DNA of 64,000 nucleotides from Flavimarina sp. Hel_I_48 (GCF_000733945.1 NZ_JPOL01000002.1:134001-198000), one strand, 5' to 3'. Positions 1 to 9,889 are shown, counted from the stretch's first letter. The notes: generated from the letters alone by a model not told the origin. Numbers and translations: made by a program.

Positions 1-3000
1 GATGGACTGCCAGATCTTTTCTTTGGTGGCAACCAGGTCCCTTCTAAATTATATCTCAATAAAGGCAACCTGGAATTTGAAGATATAACTATACCTGCCG
101 GTATATCAAAAGAAGGTTGGGTAACCGGTGTCAGTTTTGTAGACATAAACTGTGATAACTTTATGGATATATATGTCTGTATTGCGAATAGGGAAAGTGG
201 CAAGTCTGAAAATCAACTTTATATAAATCAAGGCAATAATACATTTAAGGAAAAGGCAAATGCTTATGGTCTTAATGATAATGGATACAGTACGCAAGCC
301 GTATTCTTTGACTATGACAAAGATGGAGATCTTGATATGTACTTATTAACTAATGGTATTGATTCTTTCAATCATAATAATATCCGCCCTATCAAACAGG
401 ACGCGAGTGGCAAAACCACAGACAGGCTTTACAGGAATAATGGTGATAATACCTTTACCAATGTTTCTGGTGAAGCTGGTATAACCATCGAAGGTTATGG
501 CCTGGGTGTGGGCATATTAGATGTAAATAATGATGGATGGCCAGATGTTTATTGCTCAAATGATTTTATAACAAATGATTTATTATGGATAAACAACGGT
601 GATGGTACCTTTACAAACGGTATTCTCGATTATATAAAACAAACCTCTTCAAACGGTATGGGTCTGGATATCGCAGATTATAACAATGATGGTCTTGAAG
701 ATATTGTACAGATGGATATGCTTCCCGAAGAAAACCTGCACAATAAAACCATGACGCAGGCTATGAACTATAACAATCAAGCGATGCGCTATCGTATGGG
801 GTATATGCCACAATACGTACGTAACACCTTGCAGTTAAGAAACAGGGATTCCTCATTTTCTGAAGTAGGACGATTAGCAGGCATCCATAAAACAGACTGG
901 AGCTGGGCACCACTACTAGTAGACCTTGACAATGATGGTCTTAAGGATCTTTTCTTGACCAATGGGTATGGGAAGGATATTACAGATCTGGATTTTACGA
1001 ACTACGCTGATGGTTATAAAAATCCTTTTGGTGGGGATTCTATTCGGAAAAGGAGGATTTACAATGACATTCAGGAATTAAAAACAATAAATATTGCCAA
1101 TTACTTCTTTAAAAATAAAGGTGAAGGATCCTTTGAAAATGTTACCGAAAAATGGAGCGATGCACCCCTAAGCATTTCAAATGGTGCCCTATATGCTGAT
1201 CTTGATCTGGATGGGGATCTGGACCTGGTGTCTAACAACATCAACGAAGGCGCATTTATCTATAAGAATAAAACCGTTGAAAATAATTCCCGGAACGCCC
1301 ATTTCCTGAGTGTAGACCTAGAAGGTCCTTCCCATAATCCAAAAGGGATAGGAGCTCAAATCTCCCTTTATTATGGGGATACGATTCAAAAAGCAAATCA
1401 ATATCCTGTGCGCGGGTATTTATCCTCGGTAGATTATAAACTTCACTTTGGCCTTGGAAACAGAAAAAATATGGACAGTATTCGTATTGATTGGCCAGAT
1501 GGCAAATCGGAAAAATTGTACGGCATAGTAAGTAACCAGCAACTTATTCTCAACTACAAAGACGCCGAAACTTTTACAAATAAGAAACCTGAACGAAAAA
1601 ATACACTTTTAAAAAATGTAGAAAATAAGTTATCTACTATTAAACACACAGAAAACAATTTTGTTGATTTTCAGGAGAATCCTTTGCTTCTTAGAATGCT
1701 GTCACGCGAAGGACCGGGTATTGCTGTGGGCGATATAGATCAGGATGGTCTGGAAGATCTTTTGTTTACAACTGCTTTGAATGACACCTCTTATGTATGG
1801 ATGCAGCAAAAAAATGGTGAATTTGAAAAAGGTCAAAGCCTGCCTCAATCTTGGAATTTTGAACAACTGGGAAGCATCATGGCAGATTTCAACAACGATG
1901 GGCGCATTGATATTTATGTCGCGAGCGGAGGGAGCGAATTTCCTGACAAATCTGAAAATTATAGCGACCAATTGTATTATCAAAATCCAGATGGTAGCTT
2001 TGGTATTTCCAGTACACTACCGCAAATTAATGCCAGTACAGCTACCGTAAATGCTTCAGATTATGATCGTGATGGTGATTTGGACTTATTTATAGGTTCA
2101 AGACTTAGACCAAATAGTTATCCTCTGGCAGATGGAAGCTACATACTGAGAAATGATAATGGTATTTTTAAAGATGTAACGCATGATCTTGCTCAGGAAT
2201 TATCAGCGTTAGGGATGGTTACCTCAGCGCTCTGGACAGATTTTAATAATGATGGCGCGGTAGACCTTATTATTGTGGGTGAATGGATGCAGATAACCTT
2301 TTTTGAAAATCAAAATGGTAAATTTAAGAATGTTTCATCACAGACTGAAATGGCCGGCCTCAGTGGATTTTGGAACAGCATAAATGGTGGTGATTTTGAC
2401 AAAGATGGAGACATAGATTATATTGTGGGTAACCTGGGTGAGAACATAGACCTTAAGGCTACGCAAGAAGAACCCATTACCATTGTCTTCAAGGATTTTG
2501 ACAATAATGGAAAAATTGATCCAATTATAGGCTATTATGTAAACGGAATAAACTATCCCTTACCCTCAAGGGATGCCCTGATCAGCCAAATTGCCAGTAT
2601 GAAAAAAAGATTTACCTTTTACAGCGATTATGGTAAAACCACTTTCGATCAGATGTTTTCCAAAGAAGAACTAAAAGGCGCTTCCGCAAAAAAAATCAAT
2701 TGTCTTAAATCCATTTATATTGAAAATAAGGGAAACGGCACCTTTACTTATAAAGATTTACCTCTACCTGCTCAAATCGCACCAGTCTATGGTATATCTA
2801 TTGCAGATTTGAACAGTGATGGTAATCTAGACCTATTGCTGACCGGTAACAGAACCGATACTGAAACTCTGGGAGGGTCGCTAAACAGCGCTATAGGAAC
2901 TGTATTATCTGGCGATGGGAATGGAAATTTCATTAGTGTTCCCGCAAATGAAAGTGGTTTTAAAACCCCTGGAGATGCCCGGGGTATCGCCCAACTGGTG

Positions 3001-3285
3001 AAAAAGGACGCTATAGATTTTCTTGTTGCAAATAACGATGGCGCCCTTCAATGTTTTACATCAAAAAATGCAAGTGCGATCATTCCATTAACTCCTACCG
3101 ATAGTTATGCACTGATCAAATGCTCTGACGGAAGAACCTACAAACATGAGTTTTATTTTGGAGCTGGGTATCTTTCTCAAAACTCCAGAATGTTCAAAAT
3201 TCCCAATGACGCCAAAGAAATTTTCATCTTTAATTCAAAAAACGAAAAACGTTCTGTTTCAGTAGAAGCCTTCAGAGTACCATAA
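1..3285 (+). CDS. VCBS/FG-GAP repeat protein with ASPIC/UnbV domain (5' end outside window)
   Basis: The reading frame is open from base 1, so the start lies upstream and about 1,094 codons are visible. The protein carries many VCBS/FG-GAP blade motifs of the type DxNxDGxxD (for example DVNNDGWPDVY, DFNNDGRIDIY, DYDRDGDLDLF), which form calcium-binding beta-propellers. Around visible residues 435-520 is an ASPIC/UnbV domain (GYLSSVDYKLHFGLG, IRIDWPDGK). A second set of blades follows it, giving the order propeller-ASPIC-propeller. Such proteins are extracellular or outer-membrane-associated in Bacteroidota and often sit in gene sets for SusC/SusD-type uptake; the partners, if any, lie outside the window. 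The exact ligand is unknown. The aldo/keto reductase follows after 37 bases on the same strand. Confidence 0.9.
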   Translation, partial: DGLPDLFFGGNQVPSKLYLNKGNLEFEDITIPAGISKEGWVTGVSFVDINCDNFMDIYVCIANRESGKSENQLYINQGNNTFKEKANAYGLNDNGYSTQAVFFDYDKDGDLDMYLLTNGIDSFNHNNIRPIKQDASGKTTDRLYRNNGDNTFTNVSGEAGITIEGYGLGVGILDVNNDGWPDVYCSNDFITNDLLWINNGDGTFTNGILDYIKQTSSNGMGLDIADYNNDGLEDIVQMDMLPEENLHNKTMTQAMNYNNQAMRYRMGYMPQYVRNTLQLRNRDSSFSEVGRLAGIHKTDWSWAPLLVDLDNDGLKDLFLTNGYGKDITDLDFTNYADGYKNPFGGDSIRKRRIYNDIQELKTINIANYFFKNKGEGSFENVTEKWSDAPLSISNGALYADLDLDGDLDLVSNNINEGAFIYKNKTVENNSRNAHFLSVDLEGPSHNPKGIGAQISLYYGDTIQKANQYPVRGYLSSVDYKLHFGLGNRKNMDSIRIDWPDGKSEKLYGIVSNQQLILNYKDAETFTNKKPERKNTLLKNVENKLSTIKHTENNFVDFQENPLLLRMLSREGPGIAVGDIDQDGLEDLLFTTALNDTSYVWMQQKNGEFEKGQSLPQSWNFEQLGSIMADFNNDGRIDIYVASGGSEFPDKSENYSDQLYYQNPDGSFGISSTLPQINASTATVNASDYDRDGDLDLFIGSRLRPNSYPLADGSYILRNDNGIFKDVTHDLAQELSALGMVTSALWTDFNNDGAVDLIIVGEWMQITFFENQNGKFKNVSSQTEMAGLSGFWNSINGGDFDKDGDIDYIVGNLGENIDLKATQEEPITIVFKDFDNNGKIDPIIGYYVNGINYPLPSRDALISQIASMKKRFTFYSDYGKTTFDQMFSKEELKGASAKKINCLKSIYIENKGNGTFTYKDLPLPAQIAPVYGISIADLNSDGNLDLLLTGNRTDTETLGGSLNSAIGTVLSGDGNGNFISVPANESGFKTPGDARGIAQLVKKDAIDFLVANNDGALQCFTSKNASAIIPLTPTDSYALIKCSDGRTYKHEFYFGAGYLSQNSRMFKIPNDAKEIFIFNSKNEKRSVSVEAFRVP

Positions 3286-3322
3286 ATGAATTATATAATA
3301 CCTTTAAACTAAATAATAAACC

Positions 3323-4327
3323 ATGAATATTACTAAAAAATACATCGCATCAGAAAACCGCTATGATAGCATGCAGTACCGTCGCTGTGGAAAGAGCGGT
3401 ATAAATCTGCCTCTAATCTCCTTGGGTCTCTGGCATAATTTCGGTTATAAGGACAATTTTGAAACTAGCCGTGCTATATTAAGAAGTGCTTTTGATCAGG
3501 GAATAACACATTTTGATCTCGCCAATAATTATGGACCTCCCTATGGTTCTGCCGAAGAAAATTTTGGACGTCTTTTTAAAGAGGATTTTAAGTCCTATCG
3601 TGATGAACTTATCATTTCATCCAAAGCTGGATATGACATGTGGCCTGGTCCTTATGGTAATTTTGGTTCCAGAAAGTATCTCATTTCAAGCATTAATCAA
3701 TCCCTAAAACGAATGGGTCTGGAGTATGTTGATATTTTCTATCATCACCGCCCAGATCCAGATACCCCGCTCGAAGAAACCATGGGTGCGCTAGATCAAA
3801 TTGTACGCTCTGGTAAAGCTCTTTATGTGGGTGTTTCTAATTATAAAGCAGAAGAAACCGCACGTGCCGCAGCGTTGTTAAAAGATATGGGCACTCCATT
3901 TCTCATCCATCAGCCGCGTTACAATATGATGGATCGATGGGTGGAAGAAAATAAATTGATGGACACGTTAGAGAAAGTTGGCGTGGGAAGTATTGTATTT
4001 TCACCTTTAGAGCAGGGAATTCTTACCGGCAAATACCTCAACGGTATTCCTAAAGATTCACGGGCTGCAACACAAGGCAGCTATCTAAGTGAAGAGCAGA
4101 TCACCCCTAAAGTTGTTGATCAGATTAAAAAACTCAATGAAATCGCTCAAAATAGAAACCAAAGCCTTGCTCAAATGGCAATTGTATGGCTACTTAAAGA
4201 TAAGCGTGTAACCTCCGTATTGGTAGGCGTTAGTAAAGTAGACCAATTGAAAGATAATGTACAGGCATTGAACAATCTTAATTTTAGTGATGATGAACTA
4301 AAAAAAATAGAAGAGATACTAAACTAA
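3323..4327 (+). CDS. Aldo/keto reductase, YghZ-like
   Basis: This 334-residue protein is an NADPH-dependent aldo/keto reductase of the YghZ/Kv-beta type, which in E. coli reduces L-glyceraldehyde 3-phosphate and related aldehydes. The catalytic tetrad is readable as D65, Y70, K101 and H142 (FDLANNYG, SSKAGYDMWPGPYG, VDIFYHHRPDP). The block MQYRRCGKSG at residue 17 matches the family start region, and E. coli YghZ has a similar short extension before it, so I keep the ATG at 3323. The protein is probably cytoplasmic, as no signal peptide is seen. It lies just behind the VCBS/ASPIC gene and may be cotranscribed with it, perhaps linking it to sugar metabolism. The substrate cannot be read from sequence. 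Confidence 0.93.
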   Translation: MNITKKYIASENRYDSMQYRRCGKSGINLPLISLGLWHNFGYKDNFETSRAILRSAFDQGITHFDLANNYGPPYGSAEENFGRLFKEDFKSYRDELIISSKAGYDMWPGPYGNFGSRKYLISSINQSLKRMGLEYVDIFYHHRPDPDTPLEETMGALDQIVRSGKALYVGVSNYKAEETARAAALLKDMGTPFLIHQPRYNMMDRWVEENKLMDTLEKVGVGSIVFSPLEQGILTGKYLNGIPKDSRAATQGSYLSEEQITPKVVDQIKKLNEIAQNRNQSLAQMAIVWLLKDKRVTSVLVGVSKVDQLKDNVQALNNLNFSDDELKKIEEILN

Positions 4328-4369
4328 ACTTCTCACTTTCAGGTTAAATATATTTTTTCTATAATTCCA

Positions 4370-4395
4370 ATGCCCGTATAAAAATATACGGGCAT
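4370..4395 (+). terminator. Perfect 11-bp hairpin after the aldo/keto reductase
   Basis: ATGCCCGTATA pairs with TATACGGGCAT around an AAAA loop, 43 bases after the reductase stop. The following tract (tattatttg) is only partly T, so it may terminate weakly or act as an mRNA 3' stabiliser. Confidence 0.55.
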
Positions 4396-4538
4396 TATTA
4401 TTTGTATCAAAGGAAGAAATAGCCGTAAGGAAAACCAAGGCTTTTAGAGGGTATAATCCAGACTTTCCTATCCTCTTTTGAAATAGCGATTTATATTTAT
4501 TTAAATTTATATATTGCCCACAATTACAACATATACAT

Positions 4539-5420
4539 ATGGCTTCAGGATTTTTTGCACTTCTAGATGATATCGCGGCACTTATGGATGACGTTGCGAT
4601 CATGAGTAAAGTTGCCGCTAAAAAAACTGCTGGTCTACTTGGTGATGATCTCGCTGTAAACGCCGAGAAAGCTTCCGGTTTCATATCTTCCCGTGAAATT
4701 CCGGTACTATGGGCGATTACTAAAGGATCACTCCTCAATAAGTTAATCATTTTACCTATAGCTTTCCTCTTGAGCGCCTTTGTTCCCGTGGCCATTACGG
4801 TCATCTTGATCATTGGTGGACTGTACCTTGCCTATGAAGGTGCTGAAAAAGTATATGAGTATTTTTTTCCGCATTCAGAAAAAATGCATGTAGAGGATAT
4901 TACAGATCTTTCTAAAGAAGAATTGATAGCCAGGGAGAAAGAAAAAATAAAAGCAGCCATTTTAACTGACTTTATACTTTCAATAGAGATAGTCATTATT
5001 GCTCTTGGTGCAGTTGAGGGTGAAGTCCTGGCCACAAAGATTATAGTGGTCTCGATTATAGCAATAGTTGCTACTATTGGGGTATATGGTATCGTGGCCC
5101 TAATTGTAAGAATGGATGAATTTGGCGCTAAATTGATAGACCTTAATGAGGAAGAAAACAGCATTTCTGATAAAATAGGTCGTTTTCTGGTAAGGGCGCT
5201 ACCTATGGTAATAAAAGGACTTTCATTTATTGGCACGATCGCCTTACTGCTTGTCTCCGGGGGAATCTTTGTACACAATCTTGAATTTGTACATCATCTG
5301 GTAGAAGGCCTCCCTGGTATTATAGGTGAATTTTTAGTAGGCGTTGTTATGGGAATTGTTACTTTATTGATCGTGAGCGGAAGTTTGAAAATCTGGAAAG
5401 CGATTAAGGGCAAAAACTAG
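4539..5420 (+). CDS. DUF808 family inner-membrane protein (YedI-like)
   Basis: The N-terminus MASGFFALLDDIAALMDDVA, followed by SKVAAKKTAGLLGDDLAVNA, is the hallmark of the DUF808/YedI family. Its length of 293 residues is usual for the family. Several hydrophobic segments (roughly residues 70-97, 147-190, 217-243 and 255-285) predict an inner-membrane protein. Its biochemical role is not known. It stands alone between a hairpin on its left and a receiver-domain gene about 160 bases to its right. Confidence 0.9.
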   Translation: MASGFFALLDDIAALMDDVAIMSKVAAKKTAGLLGDDLAVNAEKASGFISSREIPVLWAITKGSLLNKLIILPIAFLLSAFVPVAITVILIIGGLYLAYEGAEKVYEYFFPHSEKMHVEDITDLSKEELIAREKEKIKAAILTDFILSIEIVIIALGAVEGEVLATKIIVVSIIAIVATIGVYGIVALIVRMDEFGAKLIDLNEEENSISDKIGRFLVRALPMVIKGLSFIGTIALLLVSGGIFVHNLEFVHHLVEGLPGIIGEFLVGVVMGIVTLLIVSGSLKIWKAIKGKN

Positions 5421-5582
5421 GAAAGTCTCCTAGTTCAATTTTATATAATCCTCCTCTAATTCTTAGTTTTGGAAATATTAACTCAATAGCCATTTTCGAG
5501 AGCGCTATCACAAAGTTAATTTTGATTTTGATAAAATTTTATGCATTTTTGAGATACCAACTACATTCTCCAAACTCAACAA

Positions 5583-5939
5583 ATGTCCAAAATACTCCTT
5601 ATTGAAGATGACCACAATCTAGGCCTTATGGTCAAGGATATTTTAGAGTTTAGCAACCATACCGTAAACCTATTAAGGAGTCCTATTAAGGCTATTGAAA
5701 TTCTAATAGAGGAAAGTTTTGACTTAGTGGTACTTGATAAACTCTTGTCTGGCATAGATGGCACTATAGTTTGCCATGATATTCGCCAAACATCATCCAT
5801 TTCCAACATTCCTATTTTAATGATGTCTGCACTTAGTGAAAGTGAAGAAGATTGTTTGCGTGCTGGCGCAACAAATTTTATCTATAAACCCTTTGATATT
5901 GAAACTTTTGCAAATCGTGTGCAGGCTACATTGGGCTAA
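5583..5939 (+). CDS. Stand-alone response-regulator receiver domain
   Basis: This is a 118-residue single-domain CheY-like receiver. The acidic pocket is IEDD (residues 8-10), the phospho-acceptor is D52 in LVVLDKLLSG, the switch Ser is S82 in LMMSAL, and the conserved Lys-Pro pair is K102-P103 in YKPFD. There is no DNA-binding or enzymatic output domain, so it must act by protein-protein contact or as a phosphate shuttle. No histidine kinase lies in the window, so its partner is encoded elsewhere. The helical-bundle gene downstream is 244 bases away and probably separately expressed. Confidence 0.92.
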   Translation: MSKILLIEDDHNLGLMVKDILEFSNHTVNLLRSPIKAIEILIEESFDLVVLDKLLSGIDGTIVCHDIRQTSSISNIPILMMSALSESEEDCLRAGATNFIYKPFDIETFANRVQATLG

Positions 5940-6183
5940 ATACTTTTATAAGGGTCTTATATATTTTATTACAAACCGTTAGGTCCTTTTCTTAAATCAA
6001 GGTGAAGATTATTATATTCTACATAAAAAATTTCAAGTTTGTAGGACAATATCAACATAGATCAAGTTCTCAAAGCATTACTTATAATGTTAAACCTTTT
6101 AGAAATGGCTATTTGTTAAGATAAAATGCTGTGATTAACTATTAATTTGATCTTTAATTAAATAAATAAAATTTATAAGCATT

Positions 6184-6660
6184 ATGAATACGACTAACGA
6201 AAGTATAAAAGAGAAAAACCACGATGATATTGTAGAGGCTCTTCAGGAATTATTGGAAAAGAACTATGATGCCGAAAAAGGTTTTAAAAAAGCTATAGAA
6301 AATTCAAAGCACGAAGCTTTAAAAACATATTTAAAAAAAGAAGCAGTAAAACGCAATCGCTTTGCTACTGAAATAGATTTTGAAATTCGAGCTTTAAACG
6401 CACAGCCTACAGAAAAAGGGAGTGCTACAGCATCTGTACACAGAGCATGGATCGATTTAAAATCTGCTATTGCCGGTAATGATGATGAAGCCATTTTAGA
6501 AGAGTGCATCCGTGGCGAGAAGGCAAGTGTAGAAGAATATGAAGAAGTTATCAAAAAACATAAACTTCCAGCAAAAATCGAACAGGTTATTGCCAAACAA
6601 CTTGATGAAATTCAAAAGACCTTTAACAACGTTAAAAGGTTAGAAGATCTTCATGATTAA
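6184..6660 (+). CDS. PA2169 family four-helix-bundle protein (DUF2383)
   Basis: This is a 158-residue, almost wholly alpha-helical, charged protein without a signal peptide. It matches the DUF2383/PA2169 ferritin-like helical-bundle family, with the motifs SVHRAWIDLKSAI and EDEAILEECIRGEKASVEEY-like helices. Members often respond to stress or stationary phase, but no activity is established. The start is the ATG at 6184 after a long AT-rich leader, and an intrinsic terminator follows directly. Confidence 0.88.
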   Translation: MNTTNESIKEKNHDDIVEALQELLEKNYDAEKGFKKAIENSKHEALKTYLKKEAVKRNRFATEIDFEIRALNAQPTEKGSATASVHRAWIDLKSAIAGNDDEAILEECIRGEKASVEEYEEVIKKHKLPAKIEQVIAKQLDEIQKTFNNVKRLEDLHD

Positions 6661-6681
6661 TCAACCCTATTTTGCAAATCA

Positions 6682-6707
6682 AAGTCCAGTAAAACTGGGC
6701 TTTTTTT
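6682..6707 (+). terminator. Intrinsic terminator of the DUF2383 gene
   Basis: AAGTCCAGT pairs with ACTGGGCTT (one G-U) around a 3-base loop and runs into seven T, 22 bases after the stop codon. Confidence 0.85.
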
Positions 6708-6893
6708 ATGGCATTAAATGAATATAAAATCTTATAAAACACATATTTAGCACATTTTGAGAATGAAGGATATTTATTTTATTGTAAATAAAAATCATTT
6801 ATTTTCAGTTATTTGATGTTATTATTATTTTATTAGCACCAAATAAGTCACATCGTTATGATAAATTTAAAACAAACTTATCATTCAACTATT

Positions 6894-8087
6894 ATGACTA
6901 TTCAAACAACATCATCCCGAAGAACCTGGTTAAAGCAAAGCGCAGTAGCAATGGGTGCAATGGCCTTCGCCCCACAGCAAATCTGGGCGTCTACCGTTAA
7001 AGAAGCACAACAGGAAGGTAGGAAGTTTCTATACCACAAAAGTACGTTTAACGAATTTACGCCTCCTAAGTTACCAGACCTTAGTACGGTAAATGCACGT
7101 TTAGTCTGGAATGAAAATCCTCATGGGCCTTCAAAAATGGCAGCGAAGGCTTTTCAAAAAGCAGTATGGGACGGTAATCACTATTCCTGGAGTTCATTAG
7201 ATGATCTTGTCAAAAAAATAGCTACTTATGAAGGTGTCAAAGAAGAACAGGTGATGATGGCTCCTGGTTCTTCAGACCTTTTGGAAAAGACAGCATTAGT
7301 TTATTTTCAAAAAGGTGGAAATGTGGTGAGTGCAGACCCCAGCTATATGTCTTTAGTTAGTGTTGCCAAAGCTGCCGGTGGTGCATGGAAGGCCATCAAA
7401 CTTACCCCAGATTATCAGCATGATCTACCTGCTATGGAAGCCGCAATTGATAGCGATACAAAATTGGTCTATATTACAAATCCTAACAATCCTACCGCTA
7501 CCATAACAGATACTGAAGCGTTAAAATCTTTTTGCAGAAGGGTTTCGAGGAAGGTACCCGTCTTTGTTGATGAAGCCTATATTGAATTGTCAGACGGTGG
7601 CCTGGCAAACAGTATGGTCCCCCTTGTTGCCGAAGGTTGCAACATTTTCGTTTCGCGCACTTTTTCCAAGATTCACGGTATGGCCGGGTTGCGCTTGGGC
7701 TACATGCTGGGCAAAACCGAATCCCTCAATGCCATCAATGAGATTACCCGTGGTGGGATGGGGATAACAGGTCCCACGATCGCTGCCGGATCTGCTAGTA
7801 TGGACGATACCGAATATTTGACTTCCTGTAAGGACAAACTTGTAGAAGCCCGCAACTATACCACTTCCTATCTTACAAGCCGTGGTTTTGATTTTATGCC
7901 CTCGCAAACCAATTTTGTCATGTTTCCCATTGACATGCCCGGCGATACTTTTCTGGAAAATATCTATGATAGGAAAGTGGTCGTTCGTGCCTTTAAATTC
8001 TGGGATCAGGATTGGTGCCGTGTGAGTATGGGTACCATGAAAGAAATGGAATATTTCAAAGATGCTATAGATGCTATTCTAGTTTAA
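6894..8087 (+). CDS. Tat-exported aminotransferase, histidinol-phosphate aminotransferase-like
   Basis: This is a fold-type I PLP aminotransferase of the class I/II HisC-like group. I start it at the ATG at 6894, because residues 1-32 then form a twin-arginine signal (SSRRTWLKQ, hydrophobic AVAMGAMAFA, then a WAS cleavage region); an in-frame ATG 36 bases upstream only adds a tail. PLP-binding features are NPNNPT, D226 in VFVDEAY and the Schiff-base lysine K259 in SRTFSKIHGMAGLRLGY. The protein is predicted to be folded and loaded with PLP in the cytoplasm and then exported by Tat. It is not part of a his operon. Only 7 bases separate it from the permease gene, so the two are very probably one operon. 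The substrate is unknown. Confidence 0.9.
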   Translation: MTIQTTSSRRTWLKQSAVAMGAMAFAPQQIWASTVKEAQQEGRKFLYHKSTFNEFTPPKLPDLSTVNARLVWNENPHGPSKMAAKAFQKAVWDGNHYSWSSLDDLVKKIATYEGVKEEQVMMAPGSSDLLEKTALVYFQKGGNVVSADPSYMSLVSVAKAAGGAWKAIKLTPDYQHDLPAMEAAIDSDTKLVYITNPNNPTATITDTEALKSFCRRVSRKVPVFVDEAYIELSDGGLANSMVPLVAEGCNIFVSRTFSKIHGMAGLRLGYMLGKTESLNAINEITRGGMGITGPTIAAGSASMDDTEYLTSCKDKLVEARNYTTSYLTSRGFDFMPSQTNFVMFPIDMPGDTFLENIYDRKVVVRAFKFWDQDWCRVSMGTMKEMEYFKDAIDAILV

Positions 8088-8094
8088 ACCTATT

Positions 8095-9237
8095 ATGGAC
8101 GTATTCACACTTCAGAAGTCACTGCTCTTTATAGTATTTATAGGTATAGGTTTGCTATTGAAATATAAATTCAATGGAAGTGCGGAATTGAACGGTGTTA
8201 AAAAAATCATTCTGAACCTCGCCCTTCCTGCAACTATCTTTATAGCTTTAATGGGAATACAGGTGAAGATCGATTTACTGATTCTGCCCGTATTGGCACT
8301 TTTTCTCAATATAATCCTATTCTTTATTTTCCCCTATATACTACCCGCATTGGGTATTAAAAAGGGAAGCCCAAAATACAGAACTGCCCAACTATTGATC
8401 CCTTCTCTGGCCCCGGGACTTTCTTGTTTCCCTTTTATTCTTGAATTTTTAGGGGAAAACTATCTGGCGAAAGCGGCGATGGCAGATCTGGGCAATAAAA
8501 TTTTCGTTTTACTGATTCTTTATGTTGTGGCGATGCGTTTTTACTATGCCTTAAATAAAAAGAATAACCGCAGCAACAAGACTAAAATCAAGGAATTGCT
8601 TATCGCATTGGTTTCTGAACCGGTAAATTTGTTCATAGGCGCAGCATTGCTCCTCGTATGTTTTGGTATCAATATGAAAACACTTCCTTTTGTGATAGGA
8701 GAATCCATGCAACGCCTAAGCTTGATGATGACCCCCCTGGTATTGCTTTATATAGGACTGGCGGTAAATATTAAAAAGGAACAGTTCTTTCAGATTTTTG
8801 GGATGCTTTCCCTACGTGCAGGTTTTGCGGTATTCTTTGCGGCAATGATTATTGCGATCATTGGTTTGAATAGTGCGAATGATATTCTTTTGCTGCTTGT
8901 ATTTTCATTAAGTTCCTGTAGTTTCTGGCCATTTGCCCATATTGCCGCCGTTGAAACCCTGGAGAAGGAAGACGTGATCACTAGTAAACGCACGTTCAAT
9001 GCAGATTTTGCGATTGGTCTTCTTGCCCTTTCTTTTCCATTTTCGGTTCTGGTAATTCTGGGTGTGCTTTCCAGCGGCACAGTTTTTACCTCCGTAAGTA
9101 CCATTTTAGTTTTGGGAGCTGTACTTAGTATACCGGGTATTGCTTATATTGGTTATAATTATGTGTCAAAAATTGCTTTAAAAGGCAATAAATCGGTTAA
9201 AACGGCCTATAATTTGCCCATTGAAGAAGGTTCATGA
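8095..9237 (+). CDS. Membrane permease, AEC (auxin efflux carrier)-like
   Basis: This 380-residue protein has about ten hydrophobic segments along its full length and resembles the AEC/BASS-type secondary carriers: two repeats of five helices, with LNLALPATIFIALMG early and a matching VLLYIGLAVNIK segment in the second half. AEC proteins move organic or amino-acid-like anions. It directly follows the Tat aminotransferase and shares a terminator after its stop, which suggests that it carries that enzyme's substrate or product across the inner membrane. The family call is moderate and the substrate is inference only. Confidence 0.7.
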   Translation: MDVFTLQKSLLFIVFIGIGLLLKYKFNGSAELNGVKKIILNLALPATIFIALMGIQVKIDLLILPVLALFLNIILFFIFPYILPALGIKKGSPKYRTAQLLIPSLAPGLSCFPFILEFLGENYLAKAAMADLGNKIFVLLILYVVAMRFYYALNKKNNRSNKTKIKELLIALVSEPVNLFIGAALLLVCFGINMKTLPFVIGESMQRLSLMMTPLVLLYIGLAVNIKKEQFFQIFGMLSLRAGFAVFFAAMIIAIIGLNSANDILLLLVFSLSSCSFWPFAHIAAVETLEKEDVITSKRTFNADFAIGLLALSFPFSVLVILGVLSSGTVFTSVSTILVLGAVLSIPGIAYIGYNYVSKIALKGNKSVKTAYNLPIEEGS

Positions 9238-9256
9238 TCGTTTAAAAATTTTAAAC

Positions 9257-9298
9257 AGCAAAGCCCTAAAAACTATTGTTTCTAGGGCTTTGCTTTTA
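9257..9298. terminator. Bidirectional terminator between the AEC permease and DoxX
   Basis: A perfect 12-bp stem (AGCAAAGCCCTA with TAGGGCTTTGCT) with a T-rich tail lies between two convergent genes and can serve both strands. Confidence 0.85.
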
Positions 9299-9327
9299 AA
9301 TATCGAAAACACTAATATATTATCCTT

Positions 9328-9753
9328 TTAGGCTATTTTACTCTTCTTGTTCTTTAAAAATATATGATCCAGGGAGTATTTTCCAGGACCTGTAAGTAAT
9401 AAAACCACATAACAAACGGCATAAAGCGTGGGTAGTTCCTGTCTCCCCCATCCATCTGGAACATGAACAATTAGAATGGCAACAAGCATGGTAATAATAA
9501 GCGGGATAGCGGCGAGACGGGTACCCAATCCAAGAAGTAGCAGTATAGAGCAAATTACTTCAGCAAAAACGGCCAGCGCCAGGCTTGCAGTCATACCGAG
9601 ACCCATAGGATCTGCAAACTGAATTTCGGCATCGCCAAAAAGGGTCAGTAATTTGGGAATTCCATGTACGAGCATCATAAGTGCAAGTGCAATCCTAAAA
9701 AATAGCAGTGCAAAATCAGTTGCCTTGAGGTTGAGATTAGTCTGATAGGTCAT
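9328..9753 (-). CDS. DoxX family membrane protein
   Basis: This 141-residue protein has four hydrophobic helices. It shows the DoxX family pattern: LLFFRIALALMMLVHGIPKL at the start, then GLGTRLAAIPLIITMLVAI in the third helix. DoxX-type proteins are small inner-membrane proteins, some linked to redox or thiol stress. The function here is not predictable. The gene is monocistronic, ending at the shared terminator and starting at the ATG at 9753. Confidence 0.9.
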   Translation of the reverse strand: MTYQTNLNLKATDFALLFFRIALALMMLVHGIPKLLTLFGDAEIQFADPMGLGMTASLALAVFAEVICSILLLLGLGTRLAAIPLIITMLVAILIVHVPDGWGRQELPTLYAVCYVVLLLTGPGKYSLDHIFLKNKKSKIA

Positions 9754-9862
9754 AATTTCTTTTTATAAAACGGAATTAAAAATTCTCTCTATGCGCACTA
9801 ATCTACAATAAAATAATGATTTTGTGCTTAAAAGCTATTTTCCGACTATAAAAAGTTTGAAT

Positions 9863-9889
9863 AAAAAAACCTTTCCAATTATGGAAAGG
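9863..9889 (-). terminator. Intrinsic terminator of the zinc metalloprotease gene
   Basis: On the minus strand CCTTTCC-loop-GGAAAGG is followed by seven T, 27 bases past the stop of the protease gene. Confidence 0.85.

Noticed and set aside
4319..4813. 164-codon minus-strand frame over the start of the DUF808 gene
   Set aside because: It covers the DUF808 N-terminal signature in antisense and shows no recognised features.
5414..5434. AACTAGG/CCTAGTT hairpin at the end of the DUF808 gene
   Set aside because: The stem begins before the stop codon and no T-tract follows, so I do not call it a terminator.
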